A stretch of 64,000 bases of DNA. Origin: a bacterium. GTDB taxonomy: Bacteria; Auribacterota; Auribacteria; Auribacterales; Auribacteraceae. The DNA is taken from the NCBI GenBank assembly GCA_024233545.1, contig JACKPL010000001.1, positions 62,001 through 126,000 on the forward strand, written 5' to 3'. The notes beneath the pieces are model-generated. The model was not told the DNA's origin, did not search any database, and worked only from the letters and a program-made list of their open reading frames with translations. Shown piece after piece: positions 52,784 to 61,948 of this stretch. How positions within the stretch are numbered: the stretch's first letter is position 1; the number at the start of each line of letters is the position of its first letter. Position numbers and translations under genes: made by a program.

Positions 52784-53428
52784 GCGTGAGAGCGGAAGGT
52801 ATTCGGGCAATGAAGCATCCATAGAATTCAACAGTTTCTTGATTTTCCGCCGAGCACGGCATAACCGTATCCCGATATTTGCTTTTGAACAATTAAGAAT
52901 TTCACTTGCTTCTTGATAGGAATACCCGTAGATTTCGCAGATAAGGAGAACTTCTCGGTATTTTAAAGGAAGCGTATCTATGGCTTTGTCTATTGCTTGG
53001 CTGAGTTCGTTCAATTCTGCAAGGGTATCGGGGTTATCAGCTTTATCGGGGATAAGTTCTATCAACTCGGTTTCTTCTTGATTCTTGCCTATCCGTTTAT
53101 TCAGGGTAAGGCTGATAATACTGCGCCTTCTTTGATTCCGTAATTCATTTTTACTTAGGTTTGTGGCAATTTTGAATATCCATGAAGATACCTTGCCTTC
53201 AGGGCGATAGGTGTCGAGGTGGCGGTAGACTTGCAGAAAGGTTTCTTGAGTAATTTCTTCTGCTTTTTGAAAATCATTGACGACACGGTTTACGTAATTG
53301 AGTATCTTTTTCAGATAACGCGCATGGAACTCGTCAAATGCGCCTAAATCGGTGTCTTTAGCTTTCAGCACCAATTCTTCATCGGTATAGATATCATATT
53401 TGCTGCCATTAGTATGCATAGGCACCAT
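52775..53428 (-). CDS. ECF-type RNA polymerase sigma factor
   Basis: A 217-residue sigma-70 family, group 4 protein. Region 2 has YLKKILNYVNRVVNDFQKAEEITQETFLQVYRHLDTYRPEGKVSSWIFKIATNLSKNELR; region 4 has AIDTLPLKYREVLLICEIYGYSYQEASEILNCSKANIGIRLCRARRKIKKLL. The linker (about 110-145) is acidic. No anti-sigma or zinc-finger membrane protein is adjacent, so control cannot be read from context. The ribosome site is weak; an ATG three codons on is an alternative start. Confidence 0.9.
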   Translation of the reverse strand: MVPMHTNGSKYDIYTDEELVLKAKDTDLGAFDEFHARYLKKILNYVNRVVNDFQKAEEITQETFLQVYRHLDTYRPEGKVSSWIFKIATNLSKNELRNQRRRSIISLTLNKRIGKNQEETELIELIPDKADNPDTLAELNELSQAIDKAIDTLPLKYREVLLICEIYGYSYQEASEILNCSKANIGIRLCRARRKIKKLLNSMDASLPEYLPLSRKQ

Positions 53429-53651
53429 TGCGGAAGAGTCATATATAATTATAGTTATTGCAATTTTACTGTTTTTAAATGAATTCTACTATAATATATC
53501 ACATATTTTGAAATATGCAAGGGGATAGTATGAAAAGAAAAGAAGCCTCTTTTTTTGATAAGCACTAATAATGAGGAATATACGTAATAATAAAAGAAAA
53601 ATTTAATGCTTTCGCGAATATGCCGGAATGACGTGTTTTGCTACAAGGCGT

Positions 53652-54287
53652 CTAGTTTTTTTCTGAAAGCAGTTGTTTTATTGATTGTTCTAGCTCTTGG
53701 AATTCAACAAAACCGACGTGCTTTTGGCGTATGTCTCCTTTGCGGTCGATTATAAATGAGGTAGGAATTGCATTGATCTTTCCATAGCTGTCGCTCAGTG
53801 TATTGTCACCGATTGCGACTAGATAGGGCATTTTCATGGATTCGACAAAAGCTTTCACGGTTTCAGGCCCGCTTTCATCAAGCGAAATACCGATAACTTC
53901 AAGCCCTTGATGATTGTATTTTGAATGTAAATCTTTGAGTGCGGGAATCATTTTGCGGCATGGGGGGCACCACGTTGCCCAAAAATCAATAAGCACAACT
54001 TTGCCAGATAAACTGCTCAATGAAACCGGTGTGCCGTCTAATGCGGTAAGGGTAAAATCAGGAGCGGCTCCCATTGATTCCATTTTTTTTGCTTCCGGTT
54101 CGGGCGAAGATTGGAGTTGCTGGATGGTTTCTGGCGCCGTTGAGTTACTCGGTTTGCTGCTTATTTTTTGCGTGTCTTTAGACTGGTTTTGAGGCGTCTC
54201 CGTTGATTTCTTATCTTCTTTTTTCCCACAGCCGGCAATCAAAACAGCACAGAGAATACATACAGAAATACGAATATATGTTTGCAT
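53652..54287 (-). CDS. TlpA-like thioredoxin lipoprotein
   Basis: A 211-residue predicted lipoprotein, signal peptide ending LIAGC with Cys20. A polar linker (about 22-70, rich in K, S, Q and P) leads into a thioredoxin-fold domain with DFTLTALDGTPVSLSSLSGKVVLIDFWATWCPPCRKMIPAL; the redox pair is in WCPPC (about 108-111). The cis-proline is in AIPTSFIID. Such proteins reduce or exchange disulfides in the periplasm, for example in cytochrome c maturation; no such gene is nearby. It follows the LAB_N gene by 21 bases. Confidence 0.87.
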   Translation of the reverse strand: MQTYIRISVCILCAVLIAGCGKKEDKKSTETPQNQSKDTQKISSKPSNSTAPETIQQLQSSPEPEAKKMESMGAAPDFTLTALDGTPVSLSSLSGKVVLIDFWATWCPPCRKMIPALKDLHSKYNHQGLEVIGISLDESGPETVKAFVESMKMPYLVAIGDNTLSDSYGKINAIPTSFIIDRKGDIRQKHVGFVEFQELEQSIKQLLSEKN

Positions 54288-54308
54288 TGTTGTTACTCCT
54301 TAATGTAA

Positions 54309-54701
54309 CTATTTATTTTGAATGAGCGTTTTTTTGTGTGTTCGAATAAGAATAATATTACGGATGTAAACGAAAAATCCAAACGCCTGTCCAATAATGA
54401 AAACAGGGTCTTTACGGAAAAGCGCATATGTCAGGAGAAGGATAGTTCCACCGAGGCTTAAGTACCAAAAGATTGTGGGAATAACACTTTGCTTTTTCTT
54501 TTCAGAAATAATCCACTGAATCAAAAAACGAGAGAAAAAAAGGGCTTGCCCGGTAAATCCGATAATTAACATAATGCTCATTCCTGATTTCATCAACAGA
54601 ATATCCTTAAAAAAATAATAGCGAAGGTTCTGCCAAATACGGAATGCAGTTTCACTTTTTATCATGGTACTGCTGATTATACCATCGTACGGCAATGCCA
54701 T
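54309..54701 (-). CDS. LAB_N-domain membrane protein
   Basis: A membrane protein of up to 130 residues with the lipid-A-biosynthesis N-terminal (LAB_N) pattern: IIGFTGQALFFSRFLIQWIISEKKKQSVIPTIFWYLSLGGTILLLTYALFRKDPVFIIGQAFGFFVYIRNI, three hydrophobic segments. Free-standing LAB_N proteins occur beside lipid-A or surface-glycan genes, and often near thioredoxin-type genes. The start is uncertain: ATG at 54701 has no ribosome site, while ATG at 54584 has AAGGAT nearby and would give a form of about 91 residues matching the domain size. It is upstream of the TlpA-like gene. Confidence 0.75.
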   Translation of the reverse strand: MALPYDGIISSTMIKSETAFRIWQNLRYYFFKDILLMKSGMSIMLIIGFTGQALFFSRFLIQWIISEKKKQSVIPTIFWYLSLGGTILLLTYALFRKDPVFIIGQAFGFFVYIRNIILIRTHKKTLIQNK

Positions 54702-54893
54702 TAAAAAATTTTTTCATGTCTCTAAACTTAAACTATTATGATTGGAATTGTCTACTGATATTTTAAAAAAATAGAGGCAGAAATGATATTCTTTGCAATC
54801 AAAATGCAAATCCCTTGTGTTGCTAAAGAGAAAAAGGTAAGATTACAGCAAACTAAATGATAGGCGAACATGTGCCGAAAAGGAGAAAAGCGA

Positions 54894-55400
54894 GTGCGTT
54901 GCCCATTTTGTTCCTTTATGGAAAATAGAGTTGTGGATTCTCGGTTGTCACAAGATGGGCGGGCAATTCGTCGCAGACGCGAATGCTTGAATTGCCACCG
55001 CCGGTTTACAACGTATGAAACGTTGGAGAGGCCGAATATTCAGGTGATCAAAAAAGACGGGCGCCGAGAGCCGTTCGATAAACAAAAAGTACTGACCGGT
55101 TTAATGAAGGCATGTGAAAAACGGCCTATCAGCCTCGAAAAAATTGAAAGCATTGCAGACGAACTAGAGCGATATATAGAAAATAAAAACCTTAGGGAAA
55201 TTTCTACAAATGAAATAGGCGAACAACTTATGGAGCATTTGCAGGGGTTGGACGAAGTCGCTTTTGTCCGTTTTGCTTCCGTATACCGCCAATTTAAAGA
55301 CGTGACGCAATTTATGAACCAAATCGTATCCCTATTATCGGAGAAAAAAGAGTCAATTTCTTCTCAAACAACGATTCAGAATGATATCTCTCGCACCTAA
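54894..55400 (+). CDS. nrdR: Transcriptional repressor NrdR
   Basis: ATP/dATP-sensing repressor of ribonucleotide reductase genes, 168 residues. The N-terminal zinc ribbon is MRCPFC (Cys3, Cys6) and CLNC (Cys31, Cys34) with the RRRRECLNCHRRFTTYE DNA-binding segment. The ATP-cone (about 45-135) follows, with VIKKDGRREPFDKQKVLTGLMKACEKRPI. The GTG at 54894 is the start because AAGGAG lies seven bases upstream and the family begins at MRCPFC; the ATG at 54870 is a shadow. No nrd gene is in the window. It converges on the PpiD-like gene. Confidence 0.95.
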   Translation: MRCPFCSFMENRVVDSRLSQDGRAIRRRRECLNCHRRFTTYETLERPNIQVIKKDGRREPFDKQKVLTGLMKACEKRPISLEKIESIADELERYIENKNLREISTNEIGEQLMEHLQGLDEVAFVRFASVYRQFKDVTQFMNQIVSLLSEKKESISSQTTIQNDISRT

Positions 55401-55411
55401 AGAAAACGAAA

Positions 55412-57328
55412 TTACGGCAGTTCTTCCGTTATTGGCTCAGGTTCTTCGGATTGTTCCTGAATGACCTTTGTTAAGTCGATCAATTGTGCATTCCGCTTTA
55501 CAATTTCAAACCACTCTTGAAAGATCATGAATTTTTTCTGGTAAGCAAGCTGTTGTTTTAACTCAGGGTATTTAGTTTCATATGTTTGTTCATCGGGCAG
55601 TTCAAAAGAAAGCGGTGTTGCTATCATAATGCCGGAACTTGTTTCAAGCGGCCGGCTCATTTCGTTGACTTTAAGCGAGAACAATTCTTGTGTTAACTTT
55701 TCAGCATATCCAAGGTTCGGATCGGGGTTATTGCGAGGGAATCCAGTACTGGTTACAACAGTATAACCTGCTTCTTCGGCACATTGTGCAAACGATTTAT
55801 CCGGCGCGTTTTTTTGTGCCGCTGTTATTGCATCTAATGCTTTTTGTGCATCGGCTAGCGCTTTGGTTGTTGCAGTATCGCGGCGGTAATCACGCAGGAT
55901 GCGCTCTTTGATCGAAGAAAATTCAGGCAGTGCACCGGTGCGTTTTTCAATGGGAGCAAGAAGATAATAACCGCTTTCTGTTTGCACGATATCGCCTATC
56001 TGGAACAAATCCAGCGCGAACGCTTGGTCATGATATTCGCGCGAGTTGCCAACTATCGGAATATTATAAAATTGAGAAAAATAACCGGTTTCTTGTACCG
56101 GCAATTGTAGTGATTGCGCTGTTTCAACCAGTGTTTTAAGGTCTTCGCTTTTGTAGTAACATTCTTCTATTTGTTCGCGTGCAAGAGCTGATGCTTTTTC
56201 ACGTTGCAATGTCTCTAATATTTTTGTCTTAGCTTCTTCAAATGTCTGCTGGCTTTCTTCTTGAATTTCTTCAGCTTTTATAATATGGAATCCAAAATTA
56301 GTGCGGACAAGTTCCGGATATATTTCACCGGCTGTCAGAGAGAATGCGGCATCCTCAAAGGGTTTTACCATTTGCCCTTTGGCGAAAAATCCTAAATCTC
56401 CGCCGTTCGGTGCAGTCGGGCCTTCGGAATTTTCCTGAGCCAACGCGGCAAAATCTTCGCCGGCGATCGCGCGCTCAAACACTGCTTGAGCCCTCTCACG
56501 GATTTTCTGCACTTGATCTTCCGGGGTGTCATTGGCAACTTTGAATAAAATGTGCCGCGCATGGACTTTATGTTCGGTTATGTATTCTGATGTATGTTCG
56601 TCATAATATTCAAGCGCATCATTGTCGTTTACAGTGACGGATGGCAAAAACTGATCGATTGCCGCATAGACAAAACGGGTATTGACCTCGTCAGGCTTCT
56701 TGTATGCATCTTCATGTTCGCCGAAGTATGCGATCAAAACTTCATCGTTTGTATCGATACTCTCGTAATAATCGCGGAACTGGAACAAAATATATGAGAG
56801 GGTGATTTTTTCATTTTCCTGAATGAAATTGTCTCGAATTTCAACATCGGTTACCTTTGTTCCGCTAACAATAATATCGCGCAGTTTATCGATGGTTATT
56901 GCATTGCGTATTTCGCGTTCGTAATTTTCAGGAGAGATGCCGTTTCTTCGTAATGCCTCGATATAGAACACTTTGTCGAATTTACCGTTTCGTTGAAATA
57001 TGCGGTGTATTCGCGTCGCAACTTCCGTATCACTGGTTATAAGGTTGTATTTACGTGCTTCGTCGAGCAGGATAAGGCGGTTCCATGTGGTGTCATTGAG
57101 CTCATCCGGCGTTGGCGTCTGTTCGCTCATATATGCTTCCCAAAGCGCCGCGGTATATGCTGAGCGGTATTCTTTGTAAGATACTTTTCTTCCGTTGATT
57201 TCACCGATATGTGTTTTTTCGGGAGTCCGGAACAAACTGCCGATTCCGAAAATCGTAAATCCCGGAATTATCGCAAGTAAAATGATTACAAAAATAATCT
57301 TCATTTTTTTTCTTAAAATTGTGAGCAT
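55412..57328 (-). CDS. PpiD/SurA-like periplasmic foldase
   Basis: A 638-residue membrane-anchored peptidyl-prolyl isomerase. One N-terminal membrane segment (KIIFVIILLAIIPGFTIFGIG) is followed by a SurA-N-like helical part (GRKVSYKEYRSAYTAALWEAYM) and a PPIC-type parvulin domain (about 255-345: VHARHILFKV, ENSEGPTAPNGGDLGFFAKGQMVKPFEDAAFSL, TNFGFHIIKAEEIQ). The later part resembles a second, degenerate isomerase domain. Layout as in PpiD. It assists outer-membrane or secreted protein folding. It follows the small tail-anchored protein after 23 bases. Confidence 0.86.
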   Translation of the reverse strand: MLTILRKKMKIIFVIILLAIIPGFTIFGIGSLFRTPEKTHIGEINGRKVSYKEYRSAYTAALWEAYMSEQTPTPDELNDTTWNRLILLDEARKYNLITSDTEVATRIHRIFQRNGKFDKVFYIEALRRNGISPENYEREIRNAITIDKLRDIIVSGTKVTDVEIRDNFIQENEKITLSYILFQFRDYYESIDTNDEVLIAYFGEHEDAYKKPDEVNTRFVYAAIDQFLPSVTVNDNDALEYYDEHTSEYITEHKVHARHILFKVANDTPEDQVQKIRERAQAVFERAIAGEDFAALAQENSEGPTAPNGGDLGFFAKGQMVKPFEDAAFSLTAGEIYPELVRTNFGFHIIKAEEIQEESQQTFEEAKTKILETLQREKASALAREQIEECYYKSEDLKTLVETAQSLQLPVQETGYFSQFYNIPIVGNSREYHDQAFALDLFQIGDIVQTESGYYLLAPIEKRTGALPEFSSIKERILRDYRRDTATTKALADAQKALDAITAAQKNAPDKSFAQCAEEAGYTVVTSTGFPRNNPDPNLGYAEKLTQELFSLKVNEMSRPLETSSGIMIATPLSFELPDEQTYETKYPELKQQLAYQKKFMIFQEWFEIVKRNAQLIDLTKVIQEQSEEPEPITEELP

Positions 57329-57351
57329 ACGTCAGTCCTCGCACCTCTATT

Positions 57352-57714
57352 CTAATGGTCTAAAATTTCTATTATTGTTGCTATGGCAAGTGTAAGTACA
57401 TATAGGAGAAGGATGGCAAGAGATATTTCAGCCTTATACTGCTGTAAAAAGTCTTTTGCCTGTTGAATAAAAGATTGATCTTGAACCGCGGAAGGTGTTT
57501 CTTCCTTATCCGGGGCAGATTCGCCGTGTGAAGAAGGAGTATCCGGTTCAGCGGATTTCTGCGGTTGTTCAAGAGCATCGGGAGCTGATGCAAGGCTATC
57601 GCTTGATAATGTGTCTTGCGGTTCTTTCTGAGACGGTACTTCCTTTGTTTTTTCCGTCATTTCAGCGCCTTTTTTTTCAGGCTGATTATCAGAAGCAGGT
57701 TTTTCGTCTGCCAT
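57352..57714 (-). CDS. Small tail-anchored protein
   Basis: A 120-residue protein. Residues 1-80 are disordered-looking, rich in K, E, P, S and Q; residues about 96-116 (ISLAILLLYVLTLAIATII) form one membrane segment close to the C-terminus. No domain recognised. AAGGAT precedes the ATG. It lies directly upstream of the PpiD-like gene, so a role with that foldase is possible but unproven. Confidence 0.58.
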   Translation of the reverse strand: MADEKPASDNQPEKKGAEMTEKTKEVPSQKEPQDTLSSDSLASAPDALEQPQKSAEPDTPSSHGESAPDKEETPSAVQDQSFIQQAKDFLQQYKAEISLAILLLYVLTLAIATIIEILDH

Positions 57715-57990
57715 CGGGCCATATCCTTAATTGTACATGGTTCATTTTAATAGTAAATACTCTAAATGATGAGGAAGTTTCCGTCAAGTATCTTTTCATC
57801 GCGATTATTTGAAATATATCTCGGTGAAACTAATAGATAAATTTAGATAAAACTCTAACGATACCGTTTTACCGGTTGTAAACAAAGGATATTTCCTCGA
57901 TTCCTTCGTAACTTTCTTGACGAATGTGCAGGAGTTTGTCAATATAGGTAGAGCATAGTTCAAAGCAAATCTTTACCATGAGGTGTATCC

Positions 57991-58884
57991 ATGCCATCCG
58001 CCGAAGAATATATTAAGCGTGCCGGCAATATAGCAGACCAAGGGCTTCACAAAGAGATTACTGATCAGTATATGACGATAAACTTCAAAAGTGAGATTAT
58101 TGAACAAATCGAACAGAACCTGAAGAACGCTATCGAACTTGAAACTAATAATCCGGAATACCATTATTGGGCGGCGTGTACAAAAATAGCGCGCGCTCAA
58201 GGGAAAACCGGTTTGGAGCTTGTGCGCCAATTAGCGGAACTCTATCCCGACAACGTAGAATTTGAAGGAGTCGGCAAACATCCGGAACAATGGTTTTCTC
58301 CGTTTTATTATCCTTCATGGCACGAAGACCAGAAAGAACTTCCGCCCGATATGCAGGACATTCCTTCCGGCGGTATGTCGCTGGTATCGCTCCGCGATAC
58401 GTGCCGGCGTGTGGTTTCTTTCTTTCGGTTTATCGAAAACGATTCGCTCAAACCGTCCATAATAAAAAAAGCGAATCCTGATATTGCATTGAACTATATG
58501 GAAACGCCGTTTGGGCGCGTAGTCGGCGCATATGTATTGCTGTCGCTTGGCAACGGGGAAATTCATGTAAGCGAAACAATCGTTAATGTAGATTCATGCC
58601 CGTCGAGCCTGCAAGATATGAGTAATGCAGGGTATTGGTTCATGCGCCTGCTGGCTCAACAGCAGTATACCTTTATAATCTTTTTTAATTCAGAATATAA
58701 TATTCTGTTTAACCGCAAATTGTATTTCAAAAGTGTTCATAAGAGAACATTCACGGAGATTCGAGAAAAAATAGAGGCCGCAGAACCAATAACCCAGTGG
58801 GATCAGTTAAAGTTTCAAAAAGCACAAAAATATTACATCGAAAATTGTTCTTTAGATGATATCATTGAGAACTCGTGTTTATAA
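57991..58884 (+). CDS. Conserved hypothetical protein
   Basis: A 297-residue cytosolic-looking protein that I do not recognise. The first 100 residues look like a helical repeat (IEQNLKNAIELETNNPEYHYWAACTKIARAQGKTGLELVRQLAELYPDN), TPR-like. The rest contains MSLVSLRDTCRRVVSFFRFIE, YMETPFGRVVGAYVLLSLGNGEIHVSETI and WFMRLLAQQQYTFIIFFN, a mixed alpha/beta region without known motif. The ribosome site is only a weak GAGG. It is 27 bases before the GT2 gene, so it may be part of a surface-glycan operon. Confidence 0.6.
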   Translation: MPSAEEYIKRAGNIADQGLHKEITDQYMTINFKSEIIEQIEQNLKNAIELETNNPEYHYWAACTKIARAQGKTGLELVRQLAELYPDNVEFEGVGKHPEQWFSPFYYPSWHEDQKELPPDMQDIPSGGMSLVSLRDTCRRVVSFFRFIENDSLKPSIIKKANPDIALNYMETPFGRVVGAYVLLSLGNGEIHVSETIVNVDSCPSSLQDMSNAGYWFMRLLAQQQYTFIIFFNSEYNILFNRKLYFKSVHKRTFTEIREKIEAAEPITQWDQLKFQKAQKYYIENCSLDDIIENSCL

Positions 58885-58911
58885 CCAGTAAAAGTGCATT
58901 TTACGGAGATA

Positions 58912-59658
58912 ATGCAACGTATGAAATCAATTTCAATAGTAATGCCTGCATACAATGAAGAAGCGATTATTGAAAGATCGGTGCGGAATTTTTATAACGA
59001 AATACTCAGAAATAACCCTGATTGTGAGTTTATCGTCGTTGATGACTGGAGTACGGACAATACCCCGATAATACTGAAAAATCTCCAGAAAGAAATCCGT
59101 GAGCTGATTGTGGTAAAGACTCCGGTCAATTCAGGGCACGGGATTGCATTGCGTACCGGTTTCAACATTGCATCTAAAGAGTACGTGTTTCACACCGACA
59201 GTGATTATCAGCATGACCCCAAAGATTTCTGGAAACTCCATCCTTATATCGAACAGTACGATTTCGTATTCGGCGTCAGGCAGAATCGGCAAGACCCGCT
59301 TCACCGGAAAATAATTTCACGTATGGTACTGATTCTTAACCGCTTGTTGTTTGGGGCAAAATTACGTGACGCCAACTGTCCGTTTCGGCTTTATAAACGA
59401 GAAACCCTTAAGCGAATACTCAATTGGGTGAATACCGCTGATTTTGCTCCCTCTATACAAATTGCACTTACTGCATCATATTTCGGAGTGGGAATAAAAG
59501 AAATTCCGGTTAACCACTATCCGAGAAAAACAGGGACAGTTTCTATTTTTGGGTTTAAGCTTTTAAAAGCCTGTATGCGAAGTTTAAAGCAGATGGTTGC
59601 ACTTCGATGGAGACTGCGCGGCAAAAAAAATGCACAGCACACTGCCGTAAAATCCTAG
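58912..59658 (+). CDS. Family 2 glycosyltransferase
   Basis: A GT2 (GT-A fold) transferase of about 248 residues. SIVMPAYNEEAIIERSV, FIVVDDWSTDNTPIIL, GHGIALRTGFNIA and FHTDSDYQHDPKDF give the nucleotide-sugar and DxD-type site; DANCPFRLYKR is typical of the DPM1/polyprenyl-phosphate branch. No membrane segment, so it is a cytosolic enzyme at the inner membrane. ATG codons at 58912 and 58921 and GTG at 58894 compete; GGAG at 58905-58908 favours one of the ATGs. It lies between the unknown gene and the GAF kinase. Confidence 0.85.
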   Translation: MQRMKSISIVMPAYNEEAIIERSVRNFYNEILRNNPDCEFIVVDDWSTDNTPIILKNLQKEIRELIVVKTPVNSGHGIALRTGFNIASKEYVFHTDSDYQHDPKDFWKLHPYIEQYDFVFGVRQNRQDPLHRKIISRMVLILNRLLFGAKLRDANCPFRLYKRETLKRILNWVNTADFAPSIQIALTASYFGVGIKEIPVNHYPRKTGTVSIFGFKLLKACMRSLKQMVALRWRLRGKKNAQHTAVKS

Positions 59659-59684
59659 GCATATAAGATAAAGAAAGTATTCCG

Positions 59685-60944
59685 ATGACTGACTTTTCGA
59701 ATCATAAACGATATATTATGCAACCTGATGACCTCAATATCATCGTTGAGATGTGTAAGCTGATGAATACCGCTATGCATTATGAGATGCTCTTGCAGAC
59801 GATTATCGATTATTGTACGCGCGTAATGCAGGTGGAAGGAGCGTCGGTTTTATTGTATGACGACAAGCAGGATAAACTCATTTTTCATGCCGCTACCGGC
59901 AGTAAATCGGAAACATTGAAAAAAGTGATCCTGAATACCGATGAAGGAATTGCGGGTTGGGTATTCAAACACAAAGAATCCATGTACAGCAACGACCTTG
60001 AACACGACGCGCGTTTCAGTGCTCGTGTCGATAAGTTTACCCGGTTTAGGACACATTCATTGATGGCTACGCCGTTATTGCTAGAGAATTCAGTAATCGG
60101 TGTTTTCGAATTGGTAAATAAAAATGCCCCCGGCGGTTTTACTGAGCGCGATCTTATGCTGTGTGAAGGGATGGCGGCTCATGTCGCTCTTGCCGTAGAA
60201 CGTGTACATCTGATTAGTGAAAATATTTCTGTCAGCCGTCTTGCCGCGATTGGCGAAACAGTAGCAGGGCTTGCGCATTATATAAAGAATATTCTAACCG
60301 GTTTGGAAGGCGGCGCACATTTAATCCGTGCGGCATTAAAAGAAAAAGACCATGCCACCGTAGAAAAAGTATGGCCGATGGCGGAACGCAATATTGACCG
60401 CATTTCTATGCTTGCCCTAGACATGCTGGAGTTTTCAAAAAAACGCGAACCATACTATACTCGCCAGAGTGTTGCTTCAGTTTTGAATGATATAATACAG
60501 CTGTTTGAAGCCCGAGCAAAAACGAATAACGTGAAAATTGAAACAGATTATGATACGTCAATACCGGATTGCTATTTCGATTCTCAGCGTATGCACCGTT
60601 GTTTGCTGGACTTAGTAGGCAATAGTTTTGATGCCTGCAAAAAAATAAGCAACCCCTCTATTCGTTTAAAGACTCGCCGTCCTGATGCTCATACAGTGTC
60701 TATTGAGGTTGTTGATAATGGATCAGGCATGACGCAGGAAATAATCGATAAGATTCTCATGTCAAAATTCTTCAGTACCAAAGGCTCACAAGGAACAGGA
60801 TTGGGAATTCCTGTTGTACGAAAAATTATTCAGGAACATAATGGTACGCTGGAAATACATTCCGAACCGGGTAAGGGAAGTACCTTTATCATTTCGATCC
60901 CATTATATATAGACAATCCATACAAGCGTCTCAATAATCAATAG
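59685..60944 (+). CDS. GAF-domain histidine kinase
   Basis: A 419-residue soluble histidine kinase. Residues about 20-180 form a GAF domain (EGASVLLYDDKQDKLIFHAATG, EGIAGWVFKHKESMYSNDL, HSLMATPLLLENSVIGVFELVNK). The kinase part has H box GETVAGLAHYIKNILTGLEGG (about His197), N box LLDLVGNSFDACKKIS, VDNGSGM and GSQGTGLGIPVVRKII. The H box is of the NtrB-like/HisKA branch. No receiver partner is adjacent; receivers in the 30241-34553 cluster or cheY are possible. It starts 26 bases after the GT2 gene. Confidence 0.88.
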   Translation: MTDFSNHKRYIMQPDDLNIIVEMCKLMNTAMHYEMLLQTIIDYCTRVMQVEGASVLLYDDKQDKLIFHAATGSKSETLKKVILNTDEGIAGWVFKHKESMYSNDLEHDARFSARVDKFTRFRTHSLMATPLLLENSVIGVFELVNKNAPGGFTERDLMLCEGMAAHVALAVERVHLISENISVSRLAAIGETVAGLAHYIKNILTGLEGGAHLIRAALKEKDHATVEKVWPMAERNIDRISMLALDMLEFSKKREPYYTRQSVASVLNDIIQLFEARAKTNNVKIETDYDTSIPDCYFDSQRMHRCLLDLVGNSFDACKKISNPSIRLKTRRPDAHTVSIEVVDNGSGMTQEIIDKILMSKFFSTKGSQGTGLGIPVVRKIIQEHNGTLEIHSEPGKGSTFIISIPLYIDNPYKRLNNQ

Positions 60945-61138
60945 CTATCTTCCATGCAAAAAAAATTTGCGCCTGCAAAAAAAATATGCGGTTTTGAGGA
61001 TGCGTAATGCCTATAGTATGGCAACACCCTAAATCCATTCTTAGTTCAAATTAAATGATCGTTTCCACTCAGGGATGCTTGGCATATTTATTGCAAAGAA
61101 TTCTCCCGATTTTGGAAAATACTCAAGGAGGAACATAG

Positions 61139-61948
61139 ATGATTAACTACTATGCAATCTTGCAAGTCGATCCTCGCGCAGACCGCGCGGTCATCCAATC
61201 GGCATATAGAACATTGATGAAAGATTTACGGAAGCATCCTGATTTCGGAGGGGATATTAAAGAAGCCCAATTGATCAATGAAGCATATGAGCACCTGAGC
61301 GATCCGGCTAAAAAACGGGTTTTTGATAACCGAATGCGGTATTGGCAATCAAAAAACAGTTCATCCCACCGTATAAAATATGTGCGGTGCGAAGAGTGCA
61401 ATACGCTTAATCGCGTAGCGGACGGCACTCAGAATCGAACCGGAAGCGCAAGGTGCGGCAAGTGCCGGTCTGGATTATTTACTGGTGTCAGGCGAGAACC
61501 GTCCTATCCCGATCGTCTGCAGAAATTGATTCAAAACCTTGAAGCACGAAAGTGGGTTCGAATGCCTCACGGTGATTCGTTTTATGATTATTCTGTTCAA
61601 AGCACTTTTTTTCTTAAAAACTTCATTTATATAAAACATATTCAAACGCTTTCTCCGCAGAATATACGGCAGTTTATAGATGAATTTTGCCGTACCCTGT
61701 CACGGGCGATATCGCCTGTCGGGCATTATTTTGTGATTCTTGCTGATAAGGTTGAATACAGCGCTTGTATCCTTCAGGAACTCAAACGCCGAGCGGGTAT
61801 GCTGAGCGGTTGGTCGTTCGGTGTGATTGTTCCCGTTGATATAGCGCGGGAAACTGTTTTTTTATCGCATATAAACGCGCACCGCCATCCGCAGGATATA
61901 CTGTGCCTAAATGAGTATATTTTTGATTATTCGGAAAAGAATTTCTAG
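61139..61948 (+). CDS. J-domain protein with zinc ribbon
   Basis: A 269-residue non-canonical J-domain protein. Residues 3-66 are a J domain with the essential His33-Pro34-Asp35 (RKHPDFGGD). A four-cysteine zinc ribbon follows (CEECNTLNR, then CGKCRSG, about 83-111). The C-terminal 150 residues (YPDRLQKLIQNLEARKWVRMPHGDSF to DYSEKNF) are not the DnaJ C-terminal domain and I do not recognise them. It should recruit DnaK to an unknown substrate. CAAGGAGGA precedes the ATG. It is not next to dnaK or grpE. Its end overlaps the convergent MerR gene by four bases. Confidence 0.85.
   Translation: MINYYAILQVDPRADRAVIQSAYRTLMKDLRKHPDFGGDIKEAQLINEAYEHLSDPAKKRVFDNRMRYWQSKNSSSHRIKYVRCEECNTLNRVADGTQNRTGSARCGKCRSGLFTGVRREPSYPDRLQKLIQNLEARKWVRMPHGDSFYDYSVQSTFFLKNFIYIKHIQTLSPQNIRQFIDEFCRTLSRAISPVGHYFVILADKVEYSACILQELKRRAGMLSGWSFGVIVPVDIARETVFLSHINAHRHPQDILCLNEYIFDYSEKNF

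Noticed and set aside
54702..54893. NrdR boxes in front of nrdR
   Set aside because: No pair of NrdR-box-like 16-mers was found by eye.
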